Source: Polaribacter pacificus (GTDB lineage Bacteria > Bacteroidota > Bacteroidia > Flavobacteriales > Flavobacteriaceae). Taken from it: 64,000 nt of DNA. Shown piece by piece: positions 43,939 through 53,277 of the stretch. Under the pieces are notes generated by a model that saw only the letters and a list, made by a program, of their open reading frames with translations, made no database searches and was not told the origin of the DNA. The position numbers and the translations under genes were made by a program. Location of the stretch: contig NZ_CP150664.1 in NCBI RefSeq assembly GCF_038024035.1, positions 2,046,001-2,110,000 on the forward strand, written 5' to 3'. Position 1 is the stretch's first letter. The number at the start of each line of letters is the position of its first letter.

Positions 43939-45351
43939 ATGTATCAATTCTCAGGTAAATTAAAAACATTCTCAATTGCTTTAATGATTATTGGAGCTTT
44001 GGGTGTAGGATATAGCTTTTTTAGCGCACCAAAAACAGTTGAAGACGCAAAAGAAATCTTGGCAAGTCAGCATGACAGTCACGGTTCTGCTGTAGCAACT
44101 CATGATTCAGGTGCAGAAGAAACATCAGCACATGAAGAAGGCAAGAAGGAGGCACATGCAGAGGGATCAAGTCACTCAGAAGCAGATGCTGATGCACATG
44201 CAGAGCATGTTTTACATCAATTGCAAAACAGACCATGGGCTGCAACTTATGTAGCTTTGTTCTTTTCTTTAGGGATCACATTGTTAGTACTTGCTTTTTA
44301 TGCTTCACAACGTGTAGCACAAGCAGGATGGTCAGTGGTGTTGTTTAGAGTGATGGAAGCAATAACTGCAAACTTAGTCCCAACAAGTATTCTTATGTTT
44401 GTTGTGGTTATGTTATCTGCAACACACTTTAATCATTTATTTGTTTGGATGGCAGATGGAACTTTTGATCCTAGCAGTCCTAACTATGATGCCATCGTTG
44501 ATGGTAAGAAATGGTGGTTAAACATTCCAGGATGGGCTATTCGTAGTGCTGTATATTTACTTGGGTGGAACATATACCGTTATATTATTAGAAAAAATTC
44601 AATTGCAGAAGACACTGCTAATGATGGAAATAAAACTTATAAGAAAAACTACCACGCTTCAATTATCTTTTTAGTATTCTTTATGATTACAGAATCGATG
44701 ATGTCTTGGGATTGGATTATGGGATTAGACCCTCACTGGTTTAGTACTTTATTCGGTTGGTATGTTTTAGCAACCCTTTTGGTAAGTGCTTTGACTGTGA
44801 TCGCTTTTGTGACTATTTACTTGAGAGCAAAAGGACATTTACCATTTGTAAATGATAGTCATATTCACGATTTAGCAAAATTTATGTTTGGATTTAGTGT
44901 GTTTTGGACTTACTTATGGTTTGCACAGTTTATGCTTATCTGGTATGCAGATATGTCTGAAGAAACAGTGTATTTTATTGCTCGTTTTAATGACTATAAA
45001 GTACCATTCTTAGCTATGGTTGTCATGAACTTTGTGTTCCCAATTTTATTGTTAGTTAACAGTGACTTTAAGAGCAGACCTTGGTTTGTTGTTATTGGAG
45101 GATTGGTTATTTTAGCAGGACATTATATCGATGTTTTTGTAATGGTAATGCCAGCTACGGTTGGAGACCAATGGTTTATAGGAATTCCAGAAATTAGCGC
45201 TATGCTTTTATTCTTTGGAATCTTTATTTACGCTGTATTTAGCTCATTTGCTAAAGCATCACCATTGGCAAAAGGAAATCCATTTTTACATGAAAGTGAG
45301 CATTTCCACTATTACAATATTGAACATCAAGGAGAAGAAAATCAACATTAA
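43939..45351 (+). CDS. actF: Alternative complex III membrane subunit ActF with His-rich loop
   Basis: 470 residues with about ten transmembrane helices; the second NrfD-like subunit, related to ActC. Between helix 1 (about 8-28) and helix 2 (about 102-120) lies a loop with nine histidines, mixed with Asp, Glu, Ser and Ala, over about 55 residues. Such a loop could bind metal ions (for example copper needed by the neighbouring oxidase), but that is inference. The rest is typical of ActF, including WWLNIPGWAIRSAVYLLGWN and the WYADMSEETVYF segments. Confidence 0.93.
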   Translation: MYQFSGKLKTFSIALMIIGALGVGYSFFSAPKTVEDAKEILASQHDSHGSAVATHDSGAEETSAHEEGKKEAHAEGSSHSEADADAHAEHVLHQLQNRPWAATYVALFFSLGITLLVLAFYASQRVAQAGWSVVLFRVMEAITANLVPTSILMFVVVMLSATHFNHLFVWMADGTFDPSSPNYDAIVDGKKWWLNIPGWAIRSAVYLLGWNIYRYIIRKNSIAEDTANDGNKTYKKNYHASIIFLVFFMITESMMSWDWIMGLDPHWFSTLFGWYVLATLLVSALTVIAFVTIYLRAKGHLPFVNDSHIHDLAKFMFGFSVFWTYLWFAQFMLIWYADMSEETVYFIARFNDYKVPFLAMVVMNFVFPILLLVNSDFKSRPWFVVIGGLVILAGHYIDVFVMVMPATVGDQWFIGIPEISAMLLFFGIFIYAVFSSFAKASPLAKGNPFLHESEHFHYYNIEHQGEENQH

Positions 45352-45376
45352 TCATTAAATAATTAAGACAGATAAT

Positions 45377-46402
45377 ATGCTAGCTTTATTTTATATTTTT
45401 ATAGCTGTTGCAATTGGTGTAAGCATTTGGCAAATCACGAGAATTTTAAATCTTCGAAGTGTCATCGCTACAGATAAAGATAACAACACCCAAGGGAAAA
45501 TGTTCCTGATATTTTTGGTAGGACTTTATGCAATGATGATTTATTGTTTGATTTTCATGAATGTCATTATGTTGCCAGAGTCGGCATCAATAGAAGGAGA
45601 ACACGATGATAATTTATTTAACATCACTTTTATATTAATTGGAATTGTTCAATTTCTTATGCAGTTTCTTATTTTATATCTTCCGTATAAATACAGAGGA
45701 AAAAAAGGAAACAAAGCCTTATTCTTTGCTGATAGCCATAAATTAGAGGCAATTTGGACAATTACTCCAGCCGTTGTTTTGGTTGTGTTGATTGGTTACG
45801 GATTGTGGCAATGGAACAACGTTATGGATTTATCTGACGCAGAAAATCCAGTTGTTATAGAAGTTTATGCAAAACAGTTTCAATGGGAAGCTCGTTATGC
45901 CGGAGATGATAATACGCTAGGTAGAGGAAATGTTAATTTCATTAAAGGAATCAATACCATGGGTGTTGATATGGGTGATCTAAACGCACAAGACGACAAG
46001 AAATTACCATTGGTTAATCCAGTGATGTATTTGCCAAAAGGACGTAAAGTGATTTTTAAATTTAGATCACAAGATGTACTTCACTCTGCATATATGCCTC
46101 ACTTTAGAGCTCAGATGAACTGTGTTCCAGGGATGGTTACTCAATTTGGTTTTACACCAAAATATACCACAGAAGAAATGAGACAACAGTCTGAGGTGGT
46201 TGAGAAAACAGCAGGTATTAATAAGATTCGTCAAGAAAAAGGAGAAGATCCTTATGAGTTTGATTACCTACTATTATGTAATAAAATTTGTGGAGCCTCT
46301 CACTACAATATGCAAATGAAGATTGTTGTTGTTGAGCAAGAAGAGTTTGACAAATGGTATGCAGACCAACCAACATTAGGTGAGGAATTAGCGATTAATT
46401 AA
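45377..46402 (+). CDS. coxB: Cytochrome c oxidase subunit II (CuA site)
   Basis: 341 residues. There is an N-terminal hydrophobic helix, then two transmembrane helices (about 50-72 and 85-108, and one further near 130-148), followed by the periplasmic cupredoxin domain. The CuA ligands are present: HSAYMPHFRAQMNCVPG upstream and CNKICGASHYNM (C-x3-C-x3-H-x2-M) downstream. It accepts electrons from a cytochrome, here probably from the ActA/ActE haems. Confidence 0.95.
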   Translation: MLALFYIFIAVAIGVSIWQITRILNLRSVIATDKDNNTQGKMFLIFLVGLYAMMIYCLIFMNVIMLPESASIEGEHDDNLFNITFILIGIVQFLMQFLILYLPYKYRGKKGNKALFFADSHKLEAIWTITPAVVLVVLIGYGLWQWNNVMDLSDAENPVVIEVYAKQFQWEARYAGDDNTLGRGNVNFIKGINTMGVDMGDLNAQDDKKLPLVNPVMYLPKGRKVIFKFRSQDVLHSAYMPHFRAQMNCVPGMVTQFGFTPKYTTEEMRQQSEVVEKTAGINKIRQEKGEDPYEFDYLLLCNKICGASHYNMQMKIVVVEQEEFDKWYADQPTLGEELAIN

Positions 46403-46437
46403 GATATTTTATAAAAGGATACAATAAAAAATTAGAT

Positions 46438-48207
46438 ATGTCAGAGCATCATCATAAAGAAACATTTGTTACTAAATACATATTTAGTCAAGATCACAAA
46501 ATGATTTCAAAACAGTTTTTAATAACTGGGATATTTATGGGAGTCATTGGAGTGTTTATGTCCATGTTATTTCGTTTGCAAATCGCTTGGCCAGAAAAAT
46601 CATTTACCATTATTGAAGCGTTTTTAGGGACTCATCAATCAGGTGGAGTTATGGAGCCAGATATGTACCTAGCCCTAGTAACTATCCACGGTACCATCAT
46701 GGTATTCTTTGTTTTAACAGCAGGTTTAAGTGGTACTTTTTCTAACTTACTAATTCCATTGCAAATTGGAGCAAGAGATATGGCCTCAGGTTTTTTAAAC
46801 ATGGTGTCGTACTGGATGTTCTTTATTTCTAGTGTAATCATGGTAATTTCTCTGTTTGTAGAAACAGGACCAGCTTCTGCAGGTTGGACTATCTACCCAC
46901 CATTAAGTGCATTGCCACAAGCAATACCTGGATCTGGTTTAGGAATGACTTTATGGTTAACATCAATGGCTATTTTTATTGCATCGTCTTTAATAGGTTC
47001 ATTAAATTATATAGTTACCATTTTTAACTTGCGTACTAAAGGAATGAAAATGACAAGATTGCCACTAACCATGTGGGCTTTCTTTATCACCGCTGTAATT
47101 GGTGTTGTTTCTTTCCCTGTTTTATTATCGGCAGCTTTGTTGTTGATTATGGACCGTAGTTTTGGTACTTCATTCTTTTTGTCTGATATTTTTATCAGTG
47201 GAGAAGTATTGCACTATCAAGGAGGTTCGCCAGTATTGTTTGAACACTTATTCTGGTTCTTAGGACACCCAGAAGTATATATCGTATTATTACCAGCCTT
47301 GGGGATTACCTCTGAGATTATCGCAACCAACTCTAGAAAACCAATTTTTGGATATAGAGCAATGATTGGATCAATTATAGCTATTGCATTTTTGTCTACA
47401 ATTGTTTGGGGACACCATATGTTTATTTCAGGAATGAATCCATTCTTAGGTTCGGTATTTACATTTACAACTTTGTTAATTGCAATCCCATCAGCGGTAA
47501 AAGCATTTAACTATGTCACCACACTCTGGAAAGGAAACTTACAATTAAATCCAGCCATGCTGTTTTCTATTGGTTTGGTTTCTACTTTCGTAACAGGTGG
47601 TTTAACAGGATTGGTTTTAGGAGATTCAGCTTTAGATATTAACGTACACGATACGTACTTTGTGGTAGCGCATTTCCACCTGGTAATGGGAGTTTCTGCC
47701 ATCTTAGGGATGTTTGCAGGAGTTTATCACTGGTTCCCTAAAATGTATGGAAGAATGATGAATAAAACTATGGGATATTGGCATTTTTGGTTAACTATGA
47801 TTGCTGCTTATGGGGTGTTTTTCCCAATGCACTTTATCGGATTAGCAGGTCTTCCAAGAAGATATTATACCAATACTAATTTCCCAATGTTTGATGATGT
47901 TGCAGATATCAATGTGGTAATTACCATCTTTGCAATCTTAGGAGGTCTGTCTCAGTTGATTTTCTTAGCCAACTTCTTTATCTCTATCTATAGAGGTCAA
48001 AAAGCGACTCAAAACCCATGGAGATCTAATACTTTAGAATGGACAACTCCTGTAGAGCATATTCACGGAAACTGGCCAGGAAAAATTCCAGAAATATTCC
48101 GTTGGCCTTATGACTATAGTAAGGTTGATGCAAATGGAGATTACATTCACGGAGAAGATTTTGTTTTACAAACGACTCCACTAAAAGATGGTGAAGATCC
48201 TTCTTAA
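46438..48207 (+). CDS. coxA: Cytochrome c oxidase subunit I
   Basis: 589 residues with about twelve helices. The redox ligands are present: TIHGTIM (haem a His), GHPEVYIVLLP (CuB His and the cross-linked Tyr), WGHHMFISG (CuB His pair) and VAHFHLVMG (haem a3 and haem a His). The conserved proton-path residues lie in the helix 2-3 region. It reduces oxygen to water with proton pumping. The operon ends here; no subunit III or assembly gene follows. Confidence 0.97.
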   Translation: MSEHHHKETFVTKYIFSQDHKMISKQFLITGIFMGVIGVFMSMLFRLQIAWPEKSFTIIEAFLGTHQSGGVMEPDMYLALVTIHGTIMVFFVLTAGLSGTFSNLLIPLQIGARDMASGFLNMVSYWMFFISSVIMVISLFVETGPASAGWTIYPPLSALPQAIPGSGLGMTLWLTSMAIFIASSLIGSLNYIVTIFNLRTKGMKMTRLPLTMWAFFITAVIGVVSFPVLLSAALLLIMDRSFGTSFFLSDIFISGEVLHYQGGSPVLFEHLFWFLGHPEVYIVLLPALGITSEIIATNSRKPIFGYRAMIGSIIAIAFLSTIVWGHHMFISGMNPFLGSVFTFTTLLIAIPSAVKAFNYVTTLWKGNLQLNPAMLFSIGLVSTFVTGGLTGLVLGDSALDINVHDTYFVVAHFHLVMGVSAILGMFAGVYHWFPKMYGRMMNKTMGYWHFWLTMIAAYGVFFPMHFIGLAGLPRRYYTNTNFPMFDDVADINVVITIFAILGGLSQLIFLANFFISIYRGQKATQNPWRSNTLEWTTPVEHIHGNWPGKIPEIFRWPYDYSKVDANGDYIHGEDFVLQTTPLKDGEDPS

Positions 48208-48225
48208 GAAAAAATTAAACTCATT

Positions 48226-48260
48226 AAAAAAACCTTTCCAAATTTCGGAAAGGTTTTTTT
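48226..48260 (+). terminator. Terminator of the act-cox operon
   Basis: AAAACCTTTCC-AAATTTC-GGAAAGGTTTT with seven T. Confidence 0.92.
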
Positions 48261-48329
48261 ATTTTTAAAACTGCTTAGATCGGTTTTCAGAATGTAACAA
48301 ATATCACATACAAACCATCTAAATTCAAT

Positions 48330-48337
48330 TATATTTG
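48330..48337 (+). promoter_or_regulatory. -7 promoter box for ruvB and the sulfur cassette
   Basis: TATATTTG ends only 5 bases before the ruvB ATG (48343), so the transcript would start at or next to the start codon (leaderless or nearly so). No TTG at the expected -33 distance. Confidence 0.5.
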
Positions 48338-48342
48338 TAACT

Positions 48343-49365
48343 ATGAACGAAAACTTAAATCCTGACAATTCAAACTTTACACCTGAGGAATTAGATGTAG
48401 AAAAAAAATTGCGTCCACTTAGTTTTGACGATTTTACAGGTCAGGATCAGGCAATTGACAACTTGAAGGTTTTTGTAGAGGCAGCCAATCAACGAGCCGA
48501 AGCGTTAGATCACACTTTGTTTCACGGCCCTCCCGGATTGGGTAAAACTACTTTGGCTCATATTCTAGCCAATGAGTTAGGTGTAGGGATAAAAGTTACC
48601 TCAGGACCTGTTTTAGACAAACCTGGAGACTTAGCAGGTTTGCTAACCAACCTTGATGAGAGAGATGTCTTGTTTATTGATGAAATTCATCGATTAAGTC
48701 CAATTGTAGAAGAGTATTTGTATTCTGCAATGGAGGATTATAAGATTGATATTATGATAGAATCTGGCCCTAATGCCAGAACAGTTCAAATCCATTTAGA
48801 GCCATTTACACTTATTGGAGCAACAACCCGATCAGGCTTGTTAACTTCTCCAATGCGTGCTCGATTTGGGATTAGTAGTCGCTTAAATTATTACAAAAAA
48901 GAATTACTAACAACCATCATTCAACGTAGTTCTCAAATTTTAAAAGTACCCATTTCTATGGAGGCAGCTATTGAGATTGCAGGTAGAAGTAGAGGAACTC
49001 CTAGAATTGCAAACGCGCTATTGCGTAGAGTTAGAGATTTTGCACAAATTAAAGGAGATGGAACCATCACTATAGAGATCGCTCAATATGCTTTAAAAGC
49101 TTTGCGAGTTGATGCACATGGATTGGATGAGATGGATACCAAAATTTTAACCACTTTGATAGATAAATTTAAGGGAGGCCCAGTAGGTATTTCTACACTG
49201 GCAACTGCGGTAGGTGAAAATGGAGAAACCATAGAAGAAGTATATGAGCCTTTTTTAATCCAAGAAGGTTTTATCGTTAGAACGCCTAGAGGAAGAGAAG
49301 TAACCGAAGCAGCCTATACACATTTAGGCAAAGAAAGAGGATTAAATCAGGGAGAATTGTTTTAG
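48343..49365 (+). CDS. ruvB: Holliday junction branch migration ATPase RuvB
   Basis: 340 residues. [11 protein letters not shown], Walker [10 protein letters not shown] (62-70), Walker B FIDEIH (111-116) and the [18 protein letters not shown] sensor region are standard. The winged-helix C-terminus includes [21 protein letters not shown]. With RuvA it drives branch migration in recombination. RuvA and RuvC are not in the window. The SulP gene follows with a 10-base gap. Confidence 0.98.
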   Translation: MNENLNPDNSNFTPEELDVEKKLRPLSFDDFTGQDQAIDNLKVFVEAANQRAEALDHTLFHGPPGLGKTTLAHILANELGVGIKVTSGPVLDKPGDLAGLLTNLDERDVLFIDEIHRLSPIVEEYLYSAMEDYKIDIMIESGPNARTVQIHLEPFTLIGATTRSGLLTSPMRARFGISSRLNYYKKELLTTIIQRSSQILKVPISMEAAIEIAGRSRGTPRIANALLRRVRDFAQIKGDGTITIEIAQYALKALRVDAHGLDEMDTKILTTLIDKFKGGPVGISTLATAVGENGETIEEVYEPFLIQEGFIVRTPRGREVTEAAYTHLGKERGLNQGELF

Positions 49366-49375
49366 TATATAACGA

Positions 49376-51103
49376 ATGAATTTAAAAAAACTCATACCAA
49401 TTTTAGAATGGTTGCCCAACTATACCAGCAGTCGCTTTAAGGGCGATTTGGTAGCTGGAATTACTGTGAGTATTATTTTAATTCCTCAAGGGATCGCTTA
49501 TGCAATGATTGCAGGATTGCCGCCAATTTACGGTTTGTATTCTGCTCTGGTTCCGCAATTAATGTATGCTATTTTTGGATCTTCAAGACAGGTTGCTATC
49601 GGTCCAGTGGCTATGGATTCATTAATTGTCGCAGCAGGAGTATCTACATTGGCATTGACAGGCTCTACAGGTTATATAAGTATAGCCATACTTTTAGCAT
49701 TTGTCGTTGGGGCTATCCAATTGCTCATGGGATTATTTAGATTGGGCTTTATAGTAAACTTTTTATCTAGACCAGTAATTTCTGGGTTTACATCGGCTGC
49801 TGCACTAATAATCGGATTTAATCAATTCCGAAATTTATTGGGAGTAGATTTTGTAAGAAGTAACCAGATTCAACATGTAGTCAAAGACATTTGGAATCAA
49901 ATAGACTCATATCATCTAAGCACTACAGTGATAGGTCTAATAGCCATGCTAGTTATTATTACACTGAGAAAAGTAAATAAAAAAATACCAAATTCTTTAG
50001 TCGTAGTTGGCTTTGGGATTTTACTAATTAAATTCTTTGGAAACTCTTTTGAAGGAGTCGCCATTATCAAAGACATTCCATCTGGTTTGCCAAGCTTTTC
50101 AATGCCGGTGTTTGATATTGATCAAATTAAAGAATTGCTTCCAATTGCATTAACATTAGTGTTGGTCGGTTTTTTAGAAACCATTTCAATTGGTAAATCT
50201 TTGGAGTCTAAACAAGATGAATACAGAATCAGACCCAATCAAGAGTTGGTTGCTTTGGGTTTGGCAAATATGGTAGGCTCACTTTTTAAAGCTTATCCTT
50301 CTGCTTCGAGTTTTTCTCGATCTGCAATCAATCAAGAGTCTGGAGGTACCACAGGGATGTCTGCCATTATTTCTGTAATTATGGTGGTCTTAACACTCTT
50401 GTTTTTGACACCTATTTTTTATTATCTACCCAAAACCATTCTTGCAGCAATTATTATTGTCGCGGTTTTTAATTTGGTAAATATTAAAGAAGCCAAGCAT
50501 TTATGGAGAACAAACAACCTTGATTTTTGGTTGCTATTTGCAACCTTTATAGCTACGCTGTTTTTTGGTATAGAATATGGGATTTTTGCAGGTGTAGGTT
50601 TGTCGATTGTTGTTTTAATCTTTAGAACCTCAAAGCCCTATATTGCAGTTTTAGGTGCTGTTCCAGATTCTGATTTTTATAAGAACAGTGAGCGATTTAA
50701 AAATGTAATTGTAGAAGACGATGTTTTGATAATTCGTTTTGATGCCCAATTGTTTTTTGCCAATGCAAGTTATTTTAGAGACAATTTAGACGAATTGGCA
50801 GCAAAAAAAGGAAAGGCACTAAAATTGATAGTTATTGATTCAGAGAGTATCAATCGAGTAGATAGTACTGGAGTTGATATGCTAATAGAACGCATTAAAT
50901 ACTACAAAAAGAAAGATATCACTTTTTATTTTGCAGGTGTAAAAGGACCTGTGAGAGATGCTCTTTTTAGAGCAGGACTGCTAGATGTGATTGGTATTGA
51001 TCATTTCTTTATGAACATTTACACAGCAGTTAAGTACTATAGAACAGGAGATAGAGAACATCAATTGAAGTATGCTCAGTACATACATCAAGCCTATAAA
51101 TAA
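49376..51103 (+). CDS. SulP-family inorganic anion transporter with STAS domain
   Basis: 575 residues. The membrane domain (about 20-420) opens with ILIPQGIAYAMIAGLPPIYGLYSALVPQLMYAIFGSSRQVAIGPVA, the SulP/SLC26 signature. The cytoplasmic STAS domain (about 445-550) has the LIVIDSESINRVDSTGVDML strand-helix pattern. Family members carry sulfate, bicarbonate or other anions. Because it precedes persulfide dioxygenase and rhodanese genes, sulfate, sulfite or thiosulfate is a reasonable guess. The next gene starts 22 bases after it. Confidence 0.93.
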   Translation: MNLKKLIPILEWLPNYTSSRFKGDLVAGITVSIILIPQGIAYAMIAGLPPIYGLYSALVPQLMYAIFGSSRQVAIGPVAMDSLIVAAGVSTLALTGSTGYISIAILLAFVVGAIQLLMGLFRLGFIVNFLSRPVISGFTSAAALIIGFNQFRNLLGVDFVRSNQIQHVVKDIWNQIDSYHLSTTVIGLIAMLVIITLRKVNKKIPNSLVVVGFGILLIKFFGNSFEGVAIIKDIPSGLPSFSMPVFDIDQIKELLPIALTLVLVGFLETISIGKSLESKQDEYRIRPNQELVALGLANMVGSLFKAYPSASSFSRSAINQESGGTTGMSAIISVIMVVLTLLFLTPIFYYLPKTILAAIIIVAVFNLVNIKEAKHLWRTNNLDFWLLFATFIATLFFGIEYGIFAGVGLSIVVLIFRTSKPYIAVLGAVPDSDFYKNSERFKNVIVEDDVLIIRFDAQLFFANASYFRDNLDELAAKKGKALKLIVIDSESINRVDSTGVDMLIERIKYYKKKDITFYFAGVKGPVRDALFRAGLLDVIGIDHFFMNIYTAVKYYRTGDREHQLKYAQYIHQAYK

Positions 51104-51125
51104 TAGAATAAACGAAGTTAGAATT

Positions 51126-52538
51126 ATGAAAATAGAGCAGATTTACACAGGTTGTTTGGCACAAGGTGCCTACTATATAGAAAGCAATGGAGAAGTTGCA
51201 ATTATAGATCCATTAAGAGAAGTTGCACCCTATATTGAAAGAGCAAAAAAGGATAATGCTAAGATCAAATATATTTTTGAAACGCATTTTCATGCCGATT
51301 TTGTTAGTGGTCATGTAACTTTAGCAGAAAAAACAGGAGCGACCATTGTTTACGGTCCAAATGCAGAAACTAATTTTGCTTCACATACAGCAAAAGATGG
51401 CGAAGTCTTTCAGTTGGGAGATATCACATTTACGGTGTTGCACACGCCAGGCCATACCATGGAGAGTAGCTGCTATTTATTAAAAGACAACAAAGGAAAA
51501 GAGTATGCATTGTTTAGTGGAGATACCTTGTTTTTAGGCGATGTAGGTCGACCAGATTTGGCTCAAAAGATGGGTGAATTAACAGAAGCAGATCTTGCAG
51601 GTTTTTTATATACTAGCTTGCGTACTAAGGTAATGACCTTAGCTGATGATGTTATTGTATACCCAGCTCATGGAGCAGGATCAGCTTGCGGAAAAAACCT
51701 GAGCAAAGAAACCGTAGGGACCATTGGCAATCAAAAGGAAACCAATTATGCTTTACGCGCAGATATGACCAAAGAAGAGTTTATAAAAGAAGTTACTGAT
51801 GGCCTATTGCCACCACCAGCATATTTCCCTTTAAATGTAAAATTAAATAAGGAAGGTTATGAGTCTATAGATGCTGTGATCAAAAAAGGAGCAGTTGGCT
51901 TATCCGCGGCAGAGTTTGAGCAAATAGCCAATGAGCATAATGCTCTTATTTTAGATGTAAGACATCAATCAGAATTTATCAAAGGTTTTATACCTCAATC
52001 AATTTTTATTGGTATTGATGGTGGGTTTGCACCTTGGGTAGGTGCTCTTATTAAAGACATTGAGCAACCAATTTTATTAGTTGCTCCAGAGGGTAGAGAA
52101 GAAGAAGTAATCATTCGTTTATCTCGAGTAGGTTTTGATAATACACTGGGGTACTTGCAAGGAAGTTTTGATGCTTGGGTAAAAGCAGGAAAAGAAACAG
52201 ACAGTATAGTTTCTGTTTCTGCTGGCACTTTAGCTCAAGAGGTAAAGGAGCATCAAGTTCCTGTTTTTGATGTCAGAAAACCTGGAGAGTATGAAAGTGA
52301 GCATGTAGTTAATGCTACTAATACTCCTTTGGATTATTTAAATAACTATATTTCTGAGTTCCCAACAGACAAAACATTTTACCTTCATTGCGCAGGTGGA
52401 TATCGATCTGTTATAGCGGCCTCAATTTTAAAAGCTAGAGGCATTCATAATCTTATAGACGTTGCTGAAGGTTATAGTTCAATTCAATTGACAGACATAG
52501 AAAAAACAGCCTATGTTTGCCCTTCAACCTTAAAATAA
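51126..52538 (+). CDS. Persulfide dioxygenase-type MBL hydrolase fused to two rhodanese domains
   Basis: 470 residues from the ATG at 51126 (MKIEQIYTGC); the frame is open to 51072 but that would overlap the SulP gene. The N-terminal metallo-beta-lactamase domain (1-240) has THFHADF, HTPGHT and FSGDTLFLGDVGRPD, the ETHE1-like iron site, with Phe where many relatives have a final His. The first rhodanese domain (about 270-360) has LLVAPEGREEE with no cysteine at the catalytic loop, so it is probably inactive. The second (about 375-465) has YLHCAGGYRS, an active cysteine. The enzyme oxidises glutathione or related persulfide to sulfite. Confidence 0.9.
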   Translation: MKIEQIYTGCLAQGAYYIESNGEVAIIDPLREVAPYIERAKKDNAKIKYIFETHFHADFVSGHVTLAEKTGATIVYGPNAETNFASHTAKDGEVFQLGDITFTVLHTPGHTMESSCYLLKDNKGKEYALFSGDTLFLGDVGRPDLAQKMGELTEADLAGFLYTSLRTKVMTLADDVIVYPAHGAGSACGKNLSKETVGTIGNQKETNYALRADMTKEEFIKEVTDGLLPPPAYFPLNVKLNKEGYESIDAVIKKGAVGLSAAEFEQIANEHNALILDVRHQSEFIKGFIPQSIFIGIDGGFAPWVGALIKDIEQPILLVAPEGREEEVIIRLSRVGFDNTLGYLQGSFDAWVKAGKETDSIVSVSAGTLAQEVKEHQVPVFDVRKPGEYESEHVVNATNTPLDYLNNYISEFPTDKTFYLHCAGGYRSVIAASILKARGIHNLIDVAEGYSSIQLTDIEKTAYVCPSTLK

Positions 52539-52545
52539 AATACTT

Positions 52546-52941
52546 ATGAAGAATTATATCGTACTTAGTTTGCTTTTCGTTTTTGTTTCTTGTACTAGTC
52601 AAGAAAAAAAGCCCATCCAGGTTGTTCAAAATGTATCTGTAGAAGAGTTTAATAAAATGATCGCTCAGAAAGGAACTCAACTGGTTGATGTTCGCACCCC
52701 AACTGAATTTAAAGCAGGACATCTAGAAAAAGCAAAACTGATCAATATTTTTGATAAAGATTTTGAGGAGCAATCTCTTAAAGTTTTAGACAAAAGCAAA
52801 CCTGTTTATGTATATTGTAGATCAGGTGGTAGAAGCGCGAATGCTGCAGAAATATATAAAAAAGCAGGATTTACAAAAGTGTATAATTTAGTAGGCGGCT
52901 ACGGAGCTTGGTCTGCTAAAAAACTAAAAACTATAAAATAA
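52546..52941 (+). CDS. Rhodanese-domain lipoprotein
   Basis: 131 residues. Signal and lipobox (FVFVSC, Cys16) anchor it in the envelope. One rhodanese domain follows with the conserved LVDVRTPTEFKAGHL and the active-site loop VYCRSGGRSANA (cysteine about residue 89). It transfers sulfane sulfur, for example to thiol acceptors. It starts 7 bases after the persulfide dioxygenase and its stop codon overlaps the next start. Confidence 0.9.
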   Translation: MKNYIVLSLLFVFVSCTSQEKKPIQVVQNVSVEEFNKMIAQKGTQLVDVRTPTEFKAGHLEKAKLINIFDKDFEEQSLKVLDKSKPVYVYCRSGGRSANAAEIYKKAGFTKVYNLVGGYGAWSAKKLKTIK

Positions 52942-53207
52942 TGAAAACAACTATACAAATAGAGAATTTAAAGTGTGGTGGTTGTGCAGCAACCATTAGC
53001 AAAGGATTACTAAACATTGATGGCGTAACAGATGTAGCTGTTGATGTAGATGCATCTACTGTTCATGTTACTAGCACTAGTGCTCTTGATGAACAGCTTA
53101 AGGATAAGTTGTCTAGTATGGGCTACCCTGAGGTTGGCGCCAACAACAATTTAATCCACAAAACCAAATCATATATTAGTTGCGCAACGGGCAAAATGAG
53201 CTCTTAA
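52941..53207 (+). CDS. Heavy-metal-associated (HMA) domain protein with a C-terminal cysteine
   Basis: 88 residues. IENLKCGGCAATISKGL carries the CxxC copper site of the ferredoxin-like HMA fold (residues 12-15). The C-terminus has a further cysteine in SYISCATGKM. The start overlaps the rhodanese lipoprotein stop by one base, so the genes are coupled. Small HMA proteins carry Cu(I) or other soft metals. A link to persulfide is possible because of the neighbours. The gene ends before a strong terminator. Confidence 0.85.
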   Translation: MKTTIQIENLKCGGCAATISKGLLNIDGVTDVAVDVDASTVHVTSTSALDEQLKDKLSSMGYPEVGANNNLIHKTKSYISCATGKMSS

Positions 53208-53223
53208 GCAAATACTATAAATA

Positions 53224-53263
53224 AAACGCCCCGATGATATTCATCGGGGCGTTTTGCTTTTTA
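53224..53263. terminator. Terminator after the sulfur cassette (shared with the TonB receptor gene)
   Basis: AAAACGCCCCGATGA-TAT-TCATCGGGGCGTTTT, a perfect GC-rich stem of 15 bases; T-rich tract after it on the plus strand and A/T on the minus side. It serves both converging operons. Confidence 0.93.
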
Positions 53264-53277
53264 ATAGGTTGTGTCGC

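Noticed and set aside
51072..51125. Longer start for the persulfide dioxygenase
   Set aside because: It would overlap the end of the SulP gene and adds residues not seen in the family.
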